Positions 36,882-47,086 of a DNA stretch of 64,000 nucleotides are shown piece after piece. Numbering within the stretch: position 1 is the stretch's first letter; each line of letters starts with the position of its first letter. The notes beneath the pieces were generated by a model. That model saw only the letters and a program-made list of their open reading frames with translations. It made no database searches and was not told where the DNA came from. Source of the DNA: JBGSYJ01 sp041748075 (lineage in GTDB: Bacteria; Acidobacteriota; Thermoanaerobaculia; Gp7-AA8); the NCBI GenBank assembly GCA_041748075.1, contig JBGTDX010000083.1, positions 1 to 64,000 on the forward strand. Direction: 5' to 3'. The translations under genes were made by a program, and so were the position numbers.

Positions 36882-39866
36882 TTACGAGTTCGGTGCTGGT
36901 TTGACCAAAGTAATCGTTTCCTCGGTGGAGACTTCGTTGGCGGTGCTGGAAGATCTGTCCAAGGTTTGAAATAGCGTGCCCATCTGACTGAGGTCGCGGA
37001 GGACTTCGTTTCCATTGCGGAGTCGCCGGTCGAGGCTGGGGTCGATCATTCGCTCGATCAACGACGTGAGCTGCGAAGGAATACGCGCGTCGGGCACTTC
37101 CGGTCTGGTGGAAAGAATCTCCAGAGCCAGATTGGTCGAATCGTGTGATTTCCAGGGGCGACGTCCCGTGAATATCTCGCTTAGCACGATTCCGAACGAC
37201 CAGACGTCCGCGCGAGAGTCGACCGACTCGCCTCGCAACTGCTCCGGCGAAATGTACGGCAAGGATCCGAGCACCCGCTGCTGCGACGTGATTGATGTCG
37301 TCCCCGCCGAACGTGCGATCCCGAAGTCAAGAAGAACGGTCCGGCCGGATCGGGTGAGCATGACATTCGAGCTCTTCACATCGCGATGAACTACGCCGGC
37401 CTGGTGAAGTGCGGCGAGCGCAGAAGCGACTTCCAGGGCCACCTGGTACGCTGTGAGTTGATTCCAGGATGACCGCCGGATCGACTCCGCCAGCGTGTCA
37501 CCTTCGAGCAACTCCATGGCCAGATAGATGCGACCGTCATGCTCACCGCGCTCGAGGAGGCGCACGACATTCGGGTGGGCTAACGAAGAGATCACCGCTC
37601 CTTCCCGTTCGAGGCGTTTGCGCGCTTCCTCTTTTTCGATCTCCAGCTCGGGAAGAAGCTTGATTGCCGCGAAGGAGTCGTCGTGAACGTTGACTGCGCG
37701 AAAGACTTCGCCCATGCCCCCGGATCCGATCTTCTCCATCAATTCGTAGGCGCCAATCCTCTGCTTCAGCCCATCGGCCAGACCTCGAAGCGGGCGTCTG
37801 ACGTCAGGGAGGGCCAGAAACCTCGTGTCGCCGACTTCGAATCGTTCATTGCGGAGGACGATCGTCGACCGATCGAGCAGACGCTGCACGCCGACGCCGA
37901 TCTGGATTTCCGAGGTTTTGATGCCCGCGTCAAGAAACATTTGCTTCAACCCTTCGATCAGCGCTTCCTTCGAGTCGAGCTGAGCTGTCGTCAGGCGAGT
38001 GATCCCGGCGAAAATGAGACGACTGTGGCGATCGAGCATTCGCCAGTCTGACTCCGCCACGCGAAGTGTACGCAACCTCTGATTCTCGATTCCCACAGAG
38101 AGCTGACGCGCAACGTCGAGGAGAAATTCTTCATCTCGAGCATCGAACTCCTCGTCGGAGAGTTTCCAGCCGATTCCGATGAGGGCAACGAGCTCTCCGG
38201 TCACTCGGACGGGAACAATCAGACTCGCCTGCGTTCGTTGAATCGTGGCGCTGTCCTCGTCGCTGAGACCTCCGCCGGAGGCCCGAAGGATCGAGGAGAG
38301 ATCGGCCAGGGAGCTCGTGGAGCTGATGGTCGTGTCTCGCACGTCAACGTCCACGAGCCCGGCCTGAGCCGCCACGTGGAAGAAGGGCATGAAGGGCTCA
38401 CGGCTGAAGATCACGATGGATCGAGCTCGCAACGTATCGCAAAGATGGAGGGCGACGCTGTGAAAGAGCACGTCCGTCGTCGATGCCTTGAGGATCTCTT
38501 CGCTGACCACTCGTAGCGCTTCAGCGTGTTGATAGGGCTCGCGGAAGAATCTCTGATCGACGACCCGTTGAATCCTGTTCTTCAGGGGGACGAAGATCCC
38601 GGCGATTGCCAGCGTGGAGACAATGGTTACTGTCTGGTTCTGCAGGCCCGATGAGGCCACGAACAACCGTCCCAGAACAGCCACGAGCCCGACGTAAAGG
38701 AGGATCAATATGACACTCAGCGCGGAATACGCGATCGTCTTCTTGATGAGTCTGTCGATTCCGAGCAGGTTGCGTTTCAGGATGGCGAAGGCAAAGGTAA
38801 TCGGAATGATCATCAGACCTCGAGGATCGATTCCGAATTGGATTTCGTTCATTCCTTCTTCTTCGCTGATTCGAAGATTCATGACCGTCGGAAGCAACAC
38901 GGAGACAATGATTCCAACGATGATTCCCCAGACTGGCCAACGGATCTGGCGTTTCTCCTCCAGACTCGATTGGCGATAGGCCTTGATGAGATTGACGGGG
39001 GCCAGAATGAAATAGGCGATCCCCGAAAGGATGAAGCCTACGAGGCCGACCAGCGCGGGCGTCGGCATGTCAGTCCCCATCGCATCGATCGTGCCGAAAA
39101 AGAGCAAGGCGAACGCCGCGGGGAGGAGGTACAGCGCCGGCTTGAGTGCCGGCTTTCTCTCCACCAGCGGCCGCGGACGGGGGAAGATCAGACTGAGGTG
39201 CAGCGTCATGGCCGGGATGAAAACCAGGATGGATAACACCGAGAAGAGCATCAACACGACGAGAAGAGGATCCTTTACTGCGTTAGCGACAAGCCTCTCC
39301 GCAGCGGGAGACAAAGCGAGAATTCCGAGAAATCCGCACAACCAGTGGAACAGACGTGCGCGCGCATCACCTAGTTTTCGATAGTGCACCAGAGTCCCCA
39401 GCCCGAGGAGGAATGCGGCCATGAGCGACCCGGAGATGAGCGAGATGATGAAGAAGCGCGAGTCGATGAGCCGTCGCGGAGTCACCGTGACCTCGCGTTC
39501 TCCCGTGATCTCGGCCTTTCCGCGCTTCTGTTCGACGCGGCCGAAAACATAGCGCCGCGGCTCGCCCGTGAATAGCCTCGTTGCACCGGCCTTGCCCGGC
39601 GAACGATGATCGATCTGGAGAAGAAGCTCGCCACTGCGCACTCCGGCGTCGTCGGCGGGACTATGCTTGTCGACGTCGATCCACACCGACTGATCACCCT
39701 CCGGTTCCTGGCGGAAACGGATTCCGTCCCAGGCAGACCGGTAGAGAATCGTGACGGCGATCGACAGCGTGGCAATTGCCAGGACGCCGAGGACACCACT
39801 GGCGATGAGAAACGCTCGAAGTTCTGTGGCCATTGATCCCTGACTTGGAGATTCGATCGGAACCAT
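36882..39866 (-). CDS. PDZ-like/multi-TM/GAF Ser/Thr kinase (kinase 2)
   Basis: This 994-residue protein starts at 39866, or perhaps at MATELRAF at 39833. It has a membrane helix, a PDZ-like periplasmic part (about 45-120, with SPADDAGVRSGELLLQIDHR), about eight membrane helices (140-420, reminiscent of 7TM sensor kinases), a GAF region (about 450-600) and a kinase domain from about 707. The kinase has GSGGMGEVFRA, VVHRDVKSSNVML, LLDFGIA and SLPYISPEQLRGE. Catalytic residues are intact. It begins 11-44 bases after kinase 3 ends. Confidence 0.9.
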   Translation of the reverse strand: MVPIESPSQGSMATELRAFLIASGVLGVLAIATLSIAVTILYRSAWDGIRFRQEPEGDQSVWIDVDKHSPADDAGVRSGELLLQIDHRSPGKAGATRLFTGEPRRYVFGRVEQKRGKAEITGEREVTVTPRRLIDSRFFIISLISGSLMAAFLLGLGTLVHYRKLGDARARLFHWLCGFLGILALSPAAERLVANAVKDPLLVVLMLFSVLSILVFIPAMTLHLSLIFPRPRPLVERKPALKPALYLLPAAFALLFFGTIDAMGTDMPTPALVGLVGFILSGIAYFILAPVNLIKAYRQSSLEEKRQIRWPVWGIIVGIIVSVLLPTVMNLRISEEEGMNEIQFGIDPRGLMIIPITFAFAILKRNLLGIDRLIKKTIAYSALSVILILLYVGLVAVLGRLFVASSGLQNQTVTIVSTLAIAGIFVPLKNRIQRVVDQRFFREPYQHAEALRVVSEEILKASTTDVLFHSVALHLCDTLRARSIVIFSREPFMPFFHVAAQAGLVDVDVRDTTISSTSSLADLSSILRASGGGLSDEDSATIQRTQASLIVPVRVTGELVALIGIGWKLSDEEFDARDEEFLLDVARQLSVGIENQRLRTLRVAESDWRMLDRHSRLIFAGITRLTTAQLDSKEALIEGLKQMFLDAGIKTSEIQIGVGVQRLLDRSTIVLRNERFEVGDTRFLALPDVRRPLRGLADGLKQRIGAYELMEKIGSGGMGEVFRAVNVHDDSFAAIKLLPELEIEKEEARKRLEREGAVISSLAHPNVVRLLERGEHDGRIYLAMELLEGDTLAESIRRSSWNQLTAYQVALEVASALAALHQAGVVHRDVKSSNVMLTRSGRTVLLDFGIARSAGTTSITSQQRVLGSLPYISPEQLRGESVDSRADVWSFGIVLSEIFTGRRPWKSHDSTNLALEILSTRPEVPDARIPSQLTSLIERMIDPSLDRRLRNGNEVLRDLSQMGTLFQTLDRSSSTANEVSTEETITLVKPAPNS

Positions 39867-39877
39867 TTCTTCCCAGC

Positions 39878-42800
39878 CTAGTCCTTGCGAAACTGTACCT
39901 CGACGAGTCTGATTTCGCGCTGACTCCCGCTGTTTCGTCGATACGTCATGTATTCGATCCGGCCCTCGTCGCGAGCGAGCTCAGGATGGCTCACTCCCAG
40001 CCACGTCCAGCTCCATCCTGGTCTGGAGGGCAAGGTGTCGATCTCGATCACCGCTTCCGACCACGGGCCCTCCGGACGGTCGGCGAGACGAATCTGGATT
40101 CGCTCGTCGAGAACCCGGCTTCCGACGGCCATGAATTTGCCGAGGAATGCATTCCAATGGACGCTGAAAATCCCCCGCTGAATTCCTGCACTGAGAACCG
40201 GCTGCGCGTCCTTCCAGTCGCTGCTCCAGCGTCCGTGTGCCCCAAGAAACCGCCACGCAGAGCGGTCAAGGGCCGCGGCAAGGGGGACGCGCGCCAGTCG
40301 GCACGAAGCCTCGAGGCCGCGAGGCTCGCAGGCGTATGCGTACATCTGATCGCCGACGACCAGCGCCGCCGCTCCCCACGCCGGTTCATCCGGTCCGAAG
40401 AGCAGCGTTGGGGTATCCGTTTCCGGGCGAACCGCCGGCCGATCGCCCGTGAGACTCCCCCGGGTCCAGACGGCCAGAGACGTCCCGACGGACTCGTCGT
40501 CTCGCGGCGGCTGCCTCAGCATTCGACGGTAGAAGACGAGAAGGCGATCTCGCTCGCCGTCCGCGACGACCGCTGCGGGCGCGAGAATCCACCCCACCCC
40601 GCACGGCTCAACGCAGTTCGCGCCACTGTGCGCTGCGTTGAAGGCCGCTTCCTCCTTTGTCAACGGCAATAGCTCGCTCGGCACGCCTGTTCCATCCTTC
40701 AACTCGTCGAGGACGTCGAGGCCCTTCCTGGCATCCAGCTTGTCCGTCCAGGCAAGAGTCGCTTGTCTCGAAGTCGAGCCCTTCCTCCCCGAACGTGTCG
40801 TTGTCGTCTCCCCGAAGACCCAGACGGACTCTCCGCCGAGACGCGCGCTGTAGCCTCCCTCGCGATCGACTACGGTCTCGTCGAAGTCGAGCGGTCCCAT
40901 GTCGCGCGCCTCCTCGACGAAGATCACCGGCAGAAGAGCCTGCGTGCGGGCGGCGGCTTGGGGACGCCTCCAGGACCGATAGAGACTCGCGAGTCTGACG
41001 AGCGCCTGCTGCGTCGAGGCGTTGTTTCCGCCACGCTCTGTTTCCAGCACCGGGATCGCCTCCAGGAGCAGCGTCTCGGCCTCCCCGAACCGCTCGCGGG
41101 CGGTCAGGAACGCGCCGAGGTCTGACCGAAGCCTGGCCGCACGCGCGGATCGCTCCAGTCCAACTTCTCCCAGAAGGCTCAATGCTTCGCGGAGGACCGG
41201 CTCCGCCGCGGCGTCGCCGACTTGCAGCAAGCGAGCACCGTTGCGCTCGAGAATCGTGGCCAGCGACCGCTGCGTTTCGAGCAGACTCGGCGCCCCCGGC
41301 GGGAGTACTCTTCTACGCCGCGCCAACGAGGCGCGGTAGACCGACTCGAGAGCCTCGTCATTCGCGTCGGCCGGCCGCAGCGACTTGGCCTCGAGCCGCT
41401 CAACCAGACGCTCCATGAGCTCGATCATGTGCTCGTCCGCGCTGGCGATCTTCCCGCGCATCTGCGCCAGGATCCGCCGTCGCAACGCGTCAGCCTCTTC
41501 CGGGGCCAGCAGCTCCGTCATCAGGACGGCCGCATGGACTGCGTCGGGGTCGCCCCGATCGAGCGCCCGATCGACGAGCGTCAAACCCTCACGCATCAAC
41601 TTCTCCCGCCCCTCATATTCGCTGCTCGAGGAGAAGAAGCCGTAACGAAACAACTCGAGCAGGAAGAGTCGGTTCACCGCATACGAGGCGAGGCCAGGAC
41701 TCCCCTCTCCGAGCAGCGAATTGTGCAGATCCATCGCCTCGCCGGATAGCTTCACATAACGGCTGCGGTCTCCGAGCAGCGCCGCCTGCACCGACTGAGC
41801 CTCCAACGCGTTGCGAGCGGCCTCCGACTCGGCGCGTTGCTGCGCAGCTTCAGACCGAAAGTACAGGGAGGTGATCACCACGGCACCAGCGAGAAGGATG
41901 ACCAACAACCCGGCCGCGGCCGCGAACGCAGCGCGATGCTTCCGGACGAGTTTCTTCAATCGATAGGAGCGACTCGGCGGGCCGGCCAGGACAGCTTCGT
42001 CGGCAAGGTGTCGTCTTGCATCGGCAGCCAGCTCGGATGCGGATTGGTACCTTCGGTCCGGATCCTTTTCCATCGCGCGCAGCGTGATCCACTCCAGTTC
42101 CCCGCGAAGCTGCCGGGCCAGAGAGCGGATGTCCGTGTGCCGCCGCCGCGCGATCTCCGGTGCTGAGTCCCCGAGACTGCCGAACTTCGTCGTCGGCCTC
42201 GGCGGCTCCTCCTCCTGGATGATGCGGAGCATCTCCACCGCCGCGGCCCGCCGAAGGGTGGCCGGATCGAAAGGAAGGGCGCCAACGAGAAGCTCGTAGA
42301 GCAGGACTCCAAGAGAGTAGATGTCGGTCCGGGCGTCGACGTCGAGCGCCGTCGTTCCCGCCTGCTCCGGACTCATGTACTCGGGGGTGCCCATCATGAC
42401 ACCCTGCTTGGTGAACAACGTCTGCTCGGTCAGTGTCTGGCCGGTTGCCGTGGCCAGCCCGAAGTCGATGACTTTCGGAACCGGGGTTCCATCGTCCGAG
42501 GACACCAGGACGTTCGACGGCTTGACGTCCCGGTGGATGACGCCTTTCTGATGGGCATGCTGAATTGCGTCGCAAACCTTCGTAAATAGAGCCAGCCTTT
42601 CTCGAAGTGGAAGACATCGCAAGTCGCAGTACTCGGTGATCCGGATGCCGGGCACGTACTCCATGACGAAGTACGGCCGTCCCTGATCCGTGGCGCCTGC
42701 GTCGAAGACTTTGGCCACGTTGGGGTGGTTCATGACGGCGAGAGCCTGACGCTCGGCAGCGAAGCGGGCCAGCACTTCGCGGGTGTCCATGCCCGGCTTG

Positions 42801-43090
42801 ATCACTTTGAGTGCCACACGGCGGCGGATCGGCTCGATCTGCTCGGCGAGGTACACGATGCCCATTCCGCCCTGGCCAAGGATCTGGAGGATCCGATAGT
42901 TGCCGACGTGAGTGGGGTGGTCAGTTGAAAGAAGTTGCGATTCTGCGGGAGCTCCCCCGGTAATGGTGGACTCGCCCTCTCCCTCATTGGGCGCGAGCTC
43001 CAGATTCTGCAGGCATTTCGGACAGAGTCCGTTCGCGATCTCCTTCGGAAGGGCGTCACCACAGTCGGGGCATCTTGGATCGGAGTTCAT
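39878..43090 (-). CDS. Zinc-ribbon Ser/Thr kinase with C-terminal beta-propeller-like domain (kinase 3)
   Basis: This 1070-residue protein begins with a zinc ribbon (Cys7, 10, 23, 26). The kinase domain lies at about 66-350: GQGGMGIVYLAEQ, VALKVIKPG, IHRDVKPSNVLVS, KVIDFGLA and GTPEYMSPEQAG. A membrane helix lies at about 388-412, a helical TPR-like segment at 415-740, then about 320 residues of beta repeats resembling DUF4185/glycosidase-type propellers. The last assignment is tentative. It follows dctQM after 88 bp. Confidence 0.9.
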   Translation of the reverse strand: MNSDPRCPDCGDALPKEIANGLCPKCLQNLELAPNEGEGESTITGGAPAESQLLSTDHPTHVGNYRILQILGQGGMGIVYLAEQIEPIRRRVALKVIKPGMDTREVLARFAAERQALAVMNHPNVAKVFDAGATDQGRPYFVMEYVPGIRITEYCDLRCLPLRERLALFTKVCDAIQHAHQKGVIHRDVKPSNVLVSSDDGTPVPKVIDFGLATATGQTLTEQTLFTKQGVMMGTPEYMSPEQAGTTALDVDARTDIYSLGVLLYELLVGALPFDPATLRRAAAVEMLRIIQEEEPPRPTTKFGSLGDSAPEIARRRHTDIRSLARQLRGELEWITLRAMEKDPDRRYQSASELAADARRHLADEAVLAGPPSRSYRLKKLVRKHRAAFAAAAGLLVILLAGAVVITSLYFRSEAAQQRAESEAARNALEAQSVQAALLGDRSRYVKLSGEAMDLHNSLLGEGSPGLASYAVNRLFLLELFRYGFFSSSSEYEGREKLMREGLTLVDRALDRGDPDAVHAAVLMTELLAPEEADALRRRILAQMRGKIASADEHMIELMERLVERLEAKSLRPADANDEALESVYRASLARRRRVLPPGAPSLLETQRSLATILERNGARLLQVGDAAAEPVLREALSLLGEVGLERSARAARLRSDLGAFLTARERFGEAETLLLEAIPVLETERGGNNASTQQALVRLASLYRSWRRPQAAARTQALLPVIFVEEARDMGPLDFDETVVDREGGYSARLGGESVWVFGETTTTRSGRKGSTSRQATLAWTDKLDARKGLDVLDELKDGTGVPSELLPLTKEEAAFNAAHSGANCVEPCGVGWILAPAAVVADGERDRLLVFYRRMLRQPPRDDESVGTSLAVWTRGSLTGDRPAVRPETDTPTLLFGPDEPAWGAAALVVGDQMYAYACEPRGLEASCRLARVPLAAALDRSAWRFLGAHGRWSSDWKDAQPVLSAGIQRGIFSVHWNAFLGKFMAVGSRVLDERIQIRLADRPEGPWSEAVIEIDTLPSRPGWSWTWLGVSHPELARDEGRIEYMTYRRNSGSQREIRLVEVQFRKD

Positions 43091-43178
43091 AAGGTCCCTC
43101 CCTCACCCTCTTCTAAAGAGACGCGAGAACGACGAAGTTCTCTAGTCATTGATTCCTGATCTGGAACTCGGTGTGAAA

Positions 43179-45011
43179 TCATTTTAGGAACCTCGGAAGC
43201 GCCAATGTCAAGAAGGGAACATAGGTAATTGCCAGTACGCCGAGAAGTAGCACAAAGACAAACGGCAAGACCGCCAGCGCCAGCTCGCCTAACGGTTTGT
43301 TGAAGCGATAGGCCGAGATGAACAGATTCTCTCCAACCGGTGGCACGAGGAACCCGAGCTCGAGGTTCGCCAGGAAGATGATCCCCAGGTGAATTGGGTC
43401 GATTCCGAAGGCGACTCCGAGCGGCAGGATCAGCGGGACGACGACGACGATGGCCGAATAGACATCCATCAATGCACCGACGACGATCAGAAAGAGATTG
43501 AGCAGAAGCAGGAAGACAAGCTTCGATTCGATGTTCGCTGTCACCCACTCGACCGCGAGCTGGGGGATCTCTGCGTCGACCAGGTATCCCGTCAGGCCGA
43601 GCGAGACACCGAGGATGAGGAGAATGCCACCGACGAGAAGCCCCGAGTCGACGAAAACCGAGGTGAGCTTTGACGGACTGCGATAGTCCCGATAGATCAC
43701 CGTTTCGATGAAGAGTGCGTAGAGAGCAGTGACGGCTGCGGTCTCGACCGCGGTGGCAAGCCCTGTGAGCAGCGGCGCCAGAGCGACAACCGGGAGAAAA
43801 AGCTCCCATTTCGCTGCCCAGACTGCGCGAGCCGCGTCACCTGCGTTGAATCGCACATCATTGCTACCCCGCGGCTGCTGCGAACGGCCTAACCATCCGC
43901 TGAGCACCAGAAGCAGAAAGCCCGGTACTATCCCGGCGAGAAAGAGCTGGCTCATCTCCAGACCGGCGGCGATTCCATAGAGAATGAGGGGGAGACAGGG
44001 AGGGAAGAGGATCCCGAGCGCGCCGGCGCCGGTCAGTAGTCCAAGCGCAACGCGCTCGGAGTAACGCGCCTCGAGGAGAATCGGCAGGAGCAGACCCCCC
44101 AGAGCCAGGATCGTTACGCCCGACCCTCCGGTGAACGTCGTGAAGAACGCACACGCGAGCACGGTGACGATGGCCGGCCCGCCACGAACTCCCCCGACGA
44201 GCGTACGGAACACTCTCACAAGCCGCCCTGACGCGCCTCCTTCGGCCAGGATGTACCCGGCGAGAGTGAACAGCGGGATCGCCGGCAGCGAGGGGTTGAC
44301 CACCAGAGAGTAGTGGCTCACCGCCATCGCGGCGAGCGGAATCTGCGCAGACCAGTAGGAGACGATCGCCGCTCCCCCGAGGACGGCGAAGATGGGCGCG
44401 CCGAGAACCGCTGCGGCGAAGACCACGGCGAATCCGGCGAGGATCATGGAGTGACTCGAGATCTCGCCCTGGCTGACGAGAAGCATGACAAGCGTTGCCG
44501 CGCTCGTGATGAGCCGGGAAGACCACTGGTTGGATGCTGCCATGATGAGCCGCAACGCGATCAACCCGAAACCGATCGGAAGGATCGCCTGAATCACCCA
44601 GGTGGGCACTCCGTAGGCGAGCGTTCTCTCGTCCAGACGTTCGGTGAGAACGAATCGAGCGCTGGCGATGGCCAGTAGAGCGCTCACCGCCGCGCCAATC
44701 GAGCCGGCGACGATCCTGGCGACAGCAGCCCAGCGACCGTGCAGCAGGCTGCTCGTGGCCAGACTCAGGAGACGCCGCTCCCGCGCGGCGATCGCAGCGC
44801 CGATCATGCCGACGGCGAGCGTGCAGTGCTGCACGATCACACTCGCCCCGGAGACTCCCGTTCCGCGCAGCTTTCGCAGCACGATCTCCGCGATCGGAAC
44901 GGCGATCATCAGGAGCAACACGATGAGGAGGAGCCCGTTCTCGAGTTGCTCGAGCGGTCGAGTCTTCCTCGAGCGCACCTCGACCATCGGGGAAAAAGCC
45001 AACTCGCTCAT
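43179..45011 (-). CDS. TRAP transporter fused small and large permease (DctQM)
   Basis: This 610-residue protein fuses a DctQ-like half (four helices, about 20-165) to a DctM-like half (about 190-610). Motifs include GVSGASVIVQHCTLAVGMIG in the Q part, and FTTFTGGSGVTILALGGLLL and GILFPPCLPLILYGIAAG in the M part. It forms the membrane channel of a sodium-driven TRAP system. Its start overlaps the dctP stop in ATGA, so the genes are coupled. Confidence 0.92.
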   Translation of the reverse strand: MSELAFSPMVEVRSRKTRPLEQLENGLLLIVLLLMIAVPIAEIVLRKLRGTGVSGASVIVQHCTLAVGMIGAAIAARERRLLSLATSSLLHGRWAAVARIVAGSIGAAVSALLAIASARFVLTERLDERTLAYGVPTWVIQAILPIGFGLIALRLIMAASNQWSSRLITSAATLVMLLVSQGEISSHSMILAGFAVVFAAAVLGAPIFAVLGGAAIVSYWSAQIPLAAMAVSHYSLVVNPSLPAIPLFTLAGYILAEGGASGRLVRVFRTLVGGVRGGPAIVTVLACAFFTTFTGGSGVTILALGGLLLPILLEARYSERVALGLLTGAGALGILFPPCLPLILYGIAAGLEMSQLFLAGIVPGFLLLVLSGWLGRSQQPRGSNDVRFNAGDAARAVWAAKWELFLPVVALAPLLTGLATAVETAAVTALYALFIETVIYRDYRSPSKLTSVFVDSGLLVGGILLILGVSLGLTGYLVDAEIPQLAVEWVTANIESKLVFLLLLNLFLIVVGALMDVYSAIVVVVPLILPLGVAFGIDPIHLGIIFLANLELGFLVPPVGENLFISAYRFNKPLGELALAVLPFVFVLLLGVLAITYVPFLTLALPRFLK

Positions 45012-46057
45012 TTTGGCTCCGCGGCCTTCGGAGATGCGATCGGGCGGCGATATTCACTGAGAAGCCGTTTGACCTCGTCGAAGAGATCCACAGGCACGAT
45101 CCGTCCGCGAATCATCGGATAGCTCTGTTCGGCCGCGCGCTGCCACTCGGCTTCGAACTGCGGGGGGACTTTGTGAACGCGGAGATCGCGCTTTTTCATC
45201 GCTTCGACCGCCTGGTCGCTTTCCAGTCGATTGCGCGCTTTCATCGTCCTTCCGGCATCCGCCGCGGCAGTCGCCAGCGCCTTTTGAGTTGCGGGTGGAA
45301 AGGTGTTCCATGCCGTTTCCGTGATCACGAAAGCGCCGACCAGCGGCGCCCAGTTGAGCTCCAGCATGTGCGGAGCCTGTTTGAACACCTGCGTGGCCAG
45401 GGCTACGTAGGGCGGCAAAGGAACGGCGTCGATCATTCCCATCTGCAGAGAAGGAAGAATGTCAGTGGTCTCGAGAGGAACCGGCCGGAACCCTGCAGCC
45501 TTGTAGATGTCAGTTGCCTCGACGTCACCCGCCCAGGTAAAGAGCTTGGTTCGCTTCAGGTCGTCAGGACGCAGGATCTCGCTCTTGGAGAAGAAACGCA
45601 CCCACCCGGCATCTGCCCAGAAGAGAACGACGAACCCCTTGTCCCGGAGGCGTCGCTCCAGCCTCGGACGCAGTTTCTCGCCGATGAAATCGACCTCTTC
45701 GAGGGAGCGGAACATCATGGGCATGCTTTGCAGAGCTTCGACAGAGTCGTCGATCTCGGAGAGGCCGACCACGGTCAGTAGGCCGGCGTCGAGAGCGCCG
45801 TTTTTCATTCTCCGCACCATCTCCGCCTCTCCGCCCAGAGTTCCCCCGGGATAGATCTTCAGTACGACGTCATGCTTCTGCCACTTCTGACCCATCTCGA
45901 CGAGGATCTTGTCGAACGACGAATCTTTCGGCGCTACGGTGCCGAGCTTGATCCTCGCGGGCTTGTGGGCCGGCGTCTGCTTTGCTGACAGCGACATCGT
46001 GAACAACAGGGCAGCGGCTACTGACGATAGGGTGATTCGAAGTGATTTGCGCATCAT
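45008..46057 (-). CDS. TRAP transporter substrate-binding protein (DctP)
   Basis: This 349-residue protein has a signal peptide (SLRITLSSVAAALLFTMSLSA) and the DctP fold: KLGTVAPKDSSFDKILVEMG, IYPGGTLGGEAEMVRRMKNG, and the substrate-contact region VGAFVITETAWNTFPPATQ. The usual carboxylate-binding Arg may be in WVRFFSKSEILRPDDLKRTK. The ligand is unknown; acidic organic compounds are typical. Both ends overlap neighbouring genes by four bases. Confidence 0.92.
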   Translation of the reverse strand: MMRKSLRITLSSVAAALLFTMSLSAKQTPAHKPARIKLGTVAPKDSSFDKILVEMGQKWQKHDVVLKIYPGGTLGGEAEMVRRMKNGALDAGLLTVVGLSEIDDSVEALQSMPMMFRSLEEVDFIGEKLRPRLERRLRDKGFVVLFWADAGWVRFFSKSEILRPDDLKRTKLFTWAGDVEATDIYKAAGFRPVPLETTDILPSLQMGMIDAVPLPPYVALATQVFKQAPHMLELNWAPLVGAFVITETAWNTFPPATQKALATAAADAGRTMKARNRLESDQAVEAMKKRDLRVHKVPPQFEAEWQRAAEQSYPMIRGRIVPVDLFDEVKRLLSEYRRPIASPKAAEPK

Positions 46058-46998
46058 TCATCTCCGGTAGCTGAGTCGAGAAACAGTTCGTCTGCACGTG
46101 AAAGAAGCCATCGCGCTCGCCGCTGGGCCAGGACGTTTTCGAGACGCCATTCAGGTCGGGCATTGGTGTCGACGGCGAGAGCGCGATTCAGCAACTCTTC
46201 GAACTCGCCGCGGTTTTGAGAAGGCAATGCGAAGATCTCGGCGGCTGACACGAAGGGTGAGGCCAACTTGCCTTGCGATAGCTGAACGGCACGATCGAAA
46301 TGCGTCCGAGCGTTGACTGAGGCGTCGCGCGAGAGCGGGCCCTGCGCCGCGTCATAGCTCATCAGGAAGGAATCGATGGATCCCTCTCCAAATCCGGGCT
46401 CGAGCTCGGCAGCGCGGTCGATCATGGCCTTGGTGATGGGGAGATCGGCCAGCATCTCCAGGTCATCCATGCTGCGCGCGATGGCCAGCCCCCATGAGGC
46501 GGCGGCCCAGTAGAGCGCGGGGACATCATTCTTGTTCGTGCGGGCCAGGGCCGAGGCGGGGTTAGCCATGAGTCGCTTTTCGAAGTCCTCACCGAGGGCG
46601 CGCAGGGCGTACTTGCGCGCGCGAAGATAGAGCCGCTTGGCGCGCTCGCGCTCGGCCGCGGCCGCCGCTGGATCGACCTCCTCCAGTTCGTCGGATGTCT
46701 GGTCGACCCAACCATAGCTGTACTGCATGAATCCTCGCGCCGCGGCCACGAGGAGTGGGCGATGATTCGGTGATTGCTCAAGGAGACTCTCGATCAGCTT
46801 CAGCGTGAAGGGGAGCGCCTGGCCGACCAGATCAGGATCGTCGTCGGCGGTGAAGGTTGATCCACCGCCGGCAATGACGTTCCCCACCTCGTTGACCGCG
46901 AGCGTTCGGAGCGAGCATCCGCCCGCGAACGACAACGAAAGAAGCAGCGCGAGAGTCCGGGCCAGAGTTCTATCTTCGAGTTTCCGCCAGTTCTGCAT
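46054..46998 (-). CDS. TRAP transporter TatT component lipoprotein
   Basis: This 314-residue lipoprotein starts at MQNWRKLEDR, with GAGGA just upstream. The lipobox SFAGGC is at about residues 23-28. It is all-helical with TPR-like repeats (for example LPFTLKLIESLLEQSPNHRP, then LYLRARKYALRALGEDFEKR). TatT proteins form trimers that associate with DctP. The tatT-dctP-dctQM order with ATGA overlaps identifies an operon. Confidence 0.9.
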   Translation of the reverse strand: MQNWRKLEDRTLARTLALLLSLSFAGGCSLRTLAVNEVGNVIAGGGSTFTADDDPDLVGQALPFTLKLIESLLEQSPNHRPLLVAAARGFMQYSYGWVDQTSDELEEVDPAAAAAERERAKRLYLRARKYALRALGEDFEKRLMANPASALARTNKNDVPALYWAAASWGLAIARSMDDLEMLADLPITKAMIDRAAELEPGFGEGSIDSFLMSYDAAQGPLSRDASVNARTHFDRAVQLSQGKLASPFVSAAEIFALPSQNRGEFEELLNRALAVDTNARPEWRLENVLAQRRARWLLSRADELFLDSATGDE

Positions 46999-47086
46999 AC
47001 AATCCTCCTCGAACCAAGATAAGCATCGGTTGGCGGGCATTCGAAGTCTTGGAGGAATCCTTGTGTTTTCATGACTTCCGAGCGGC

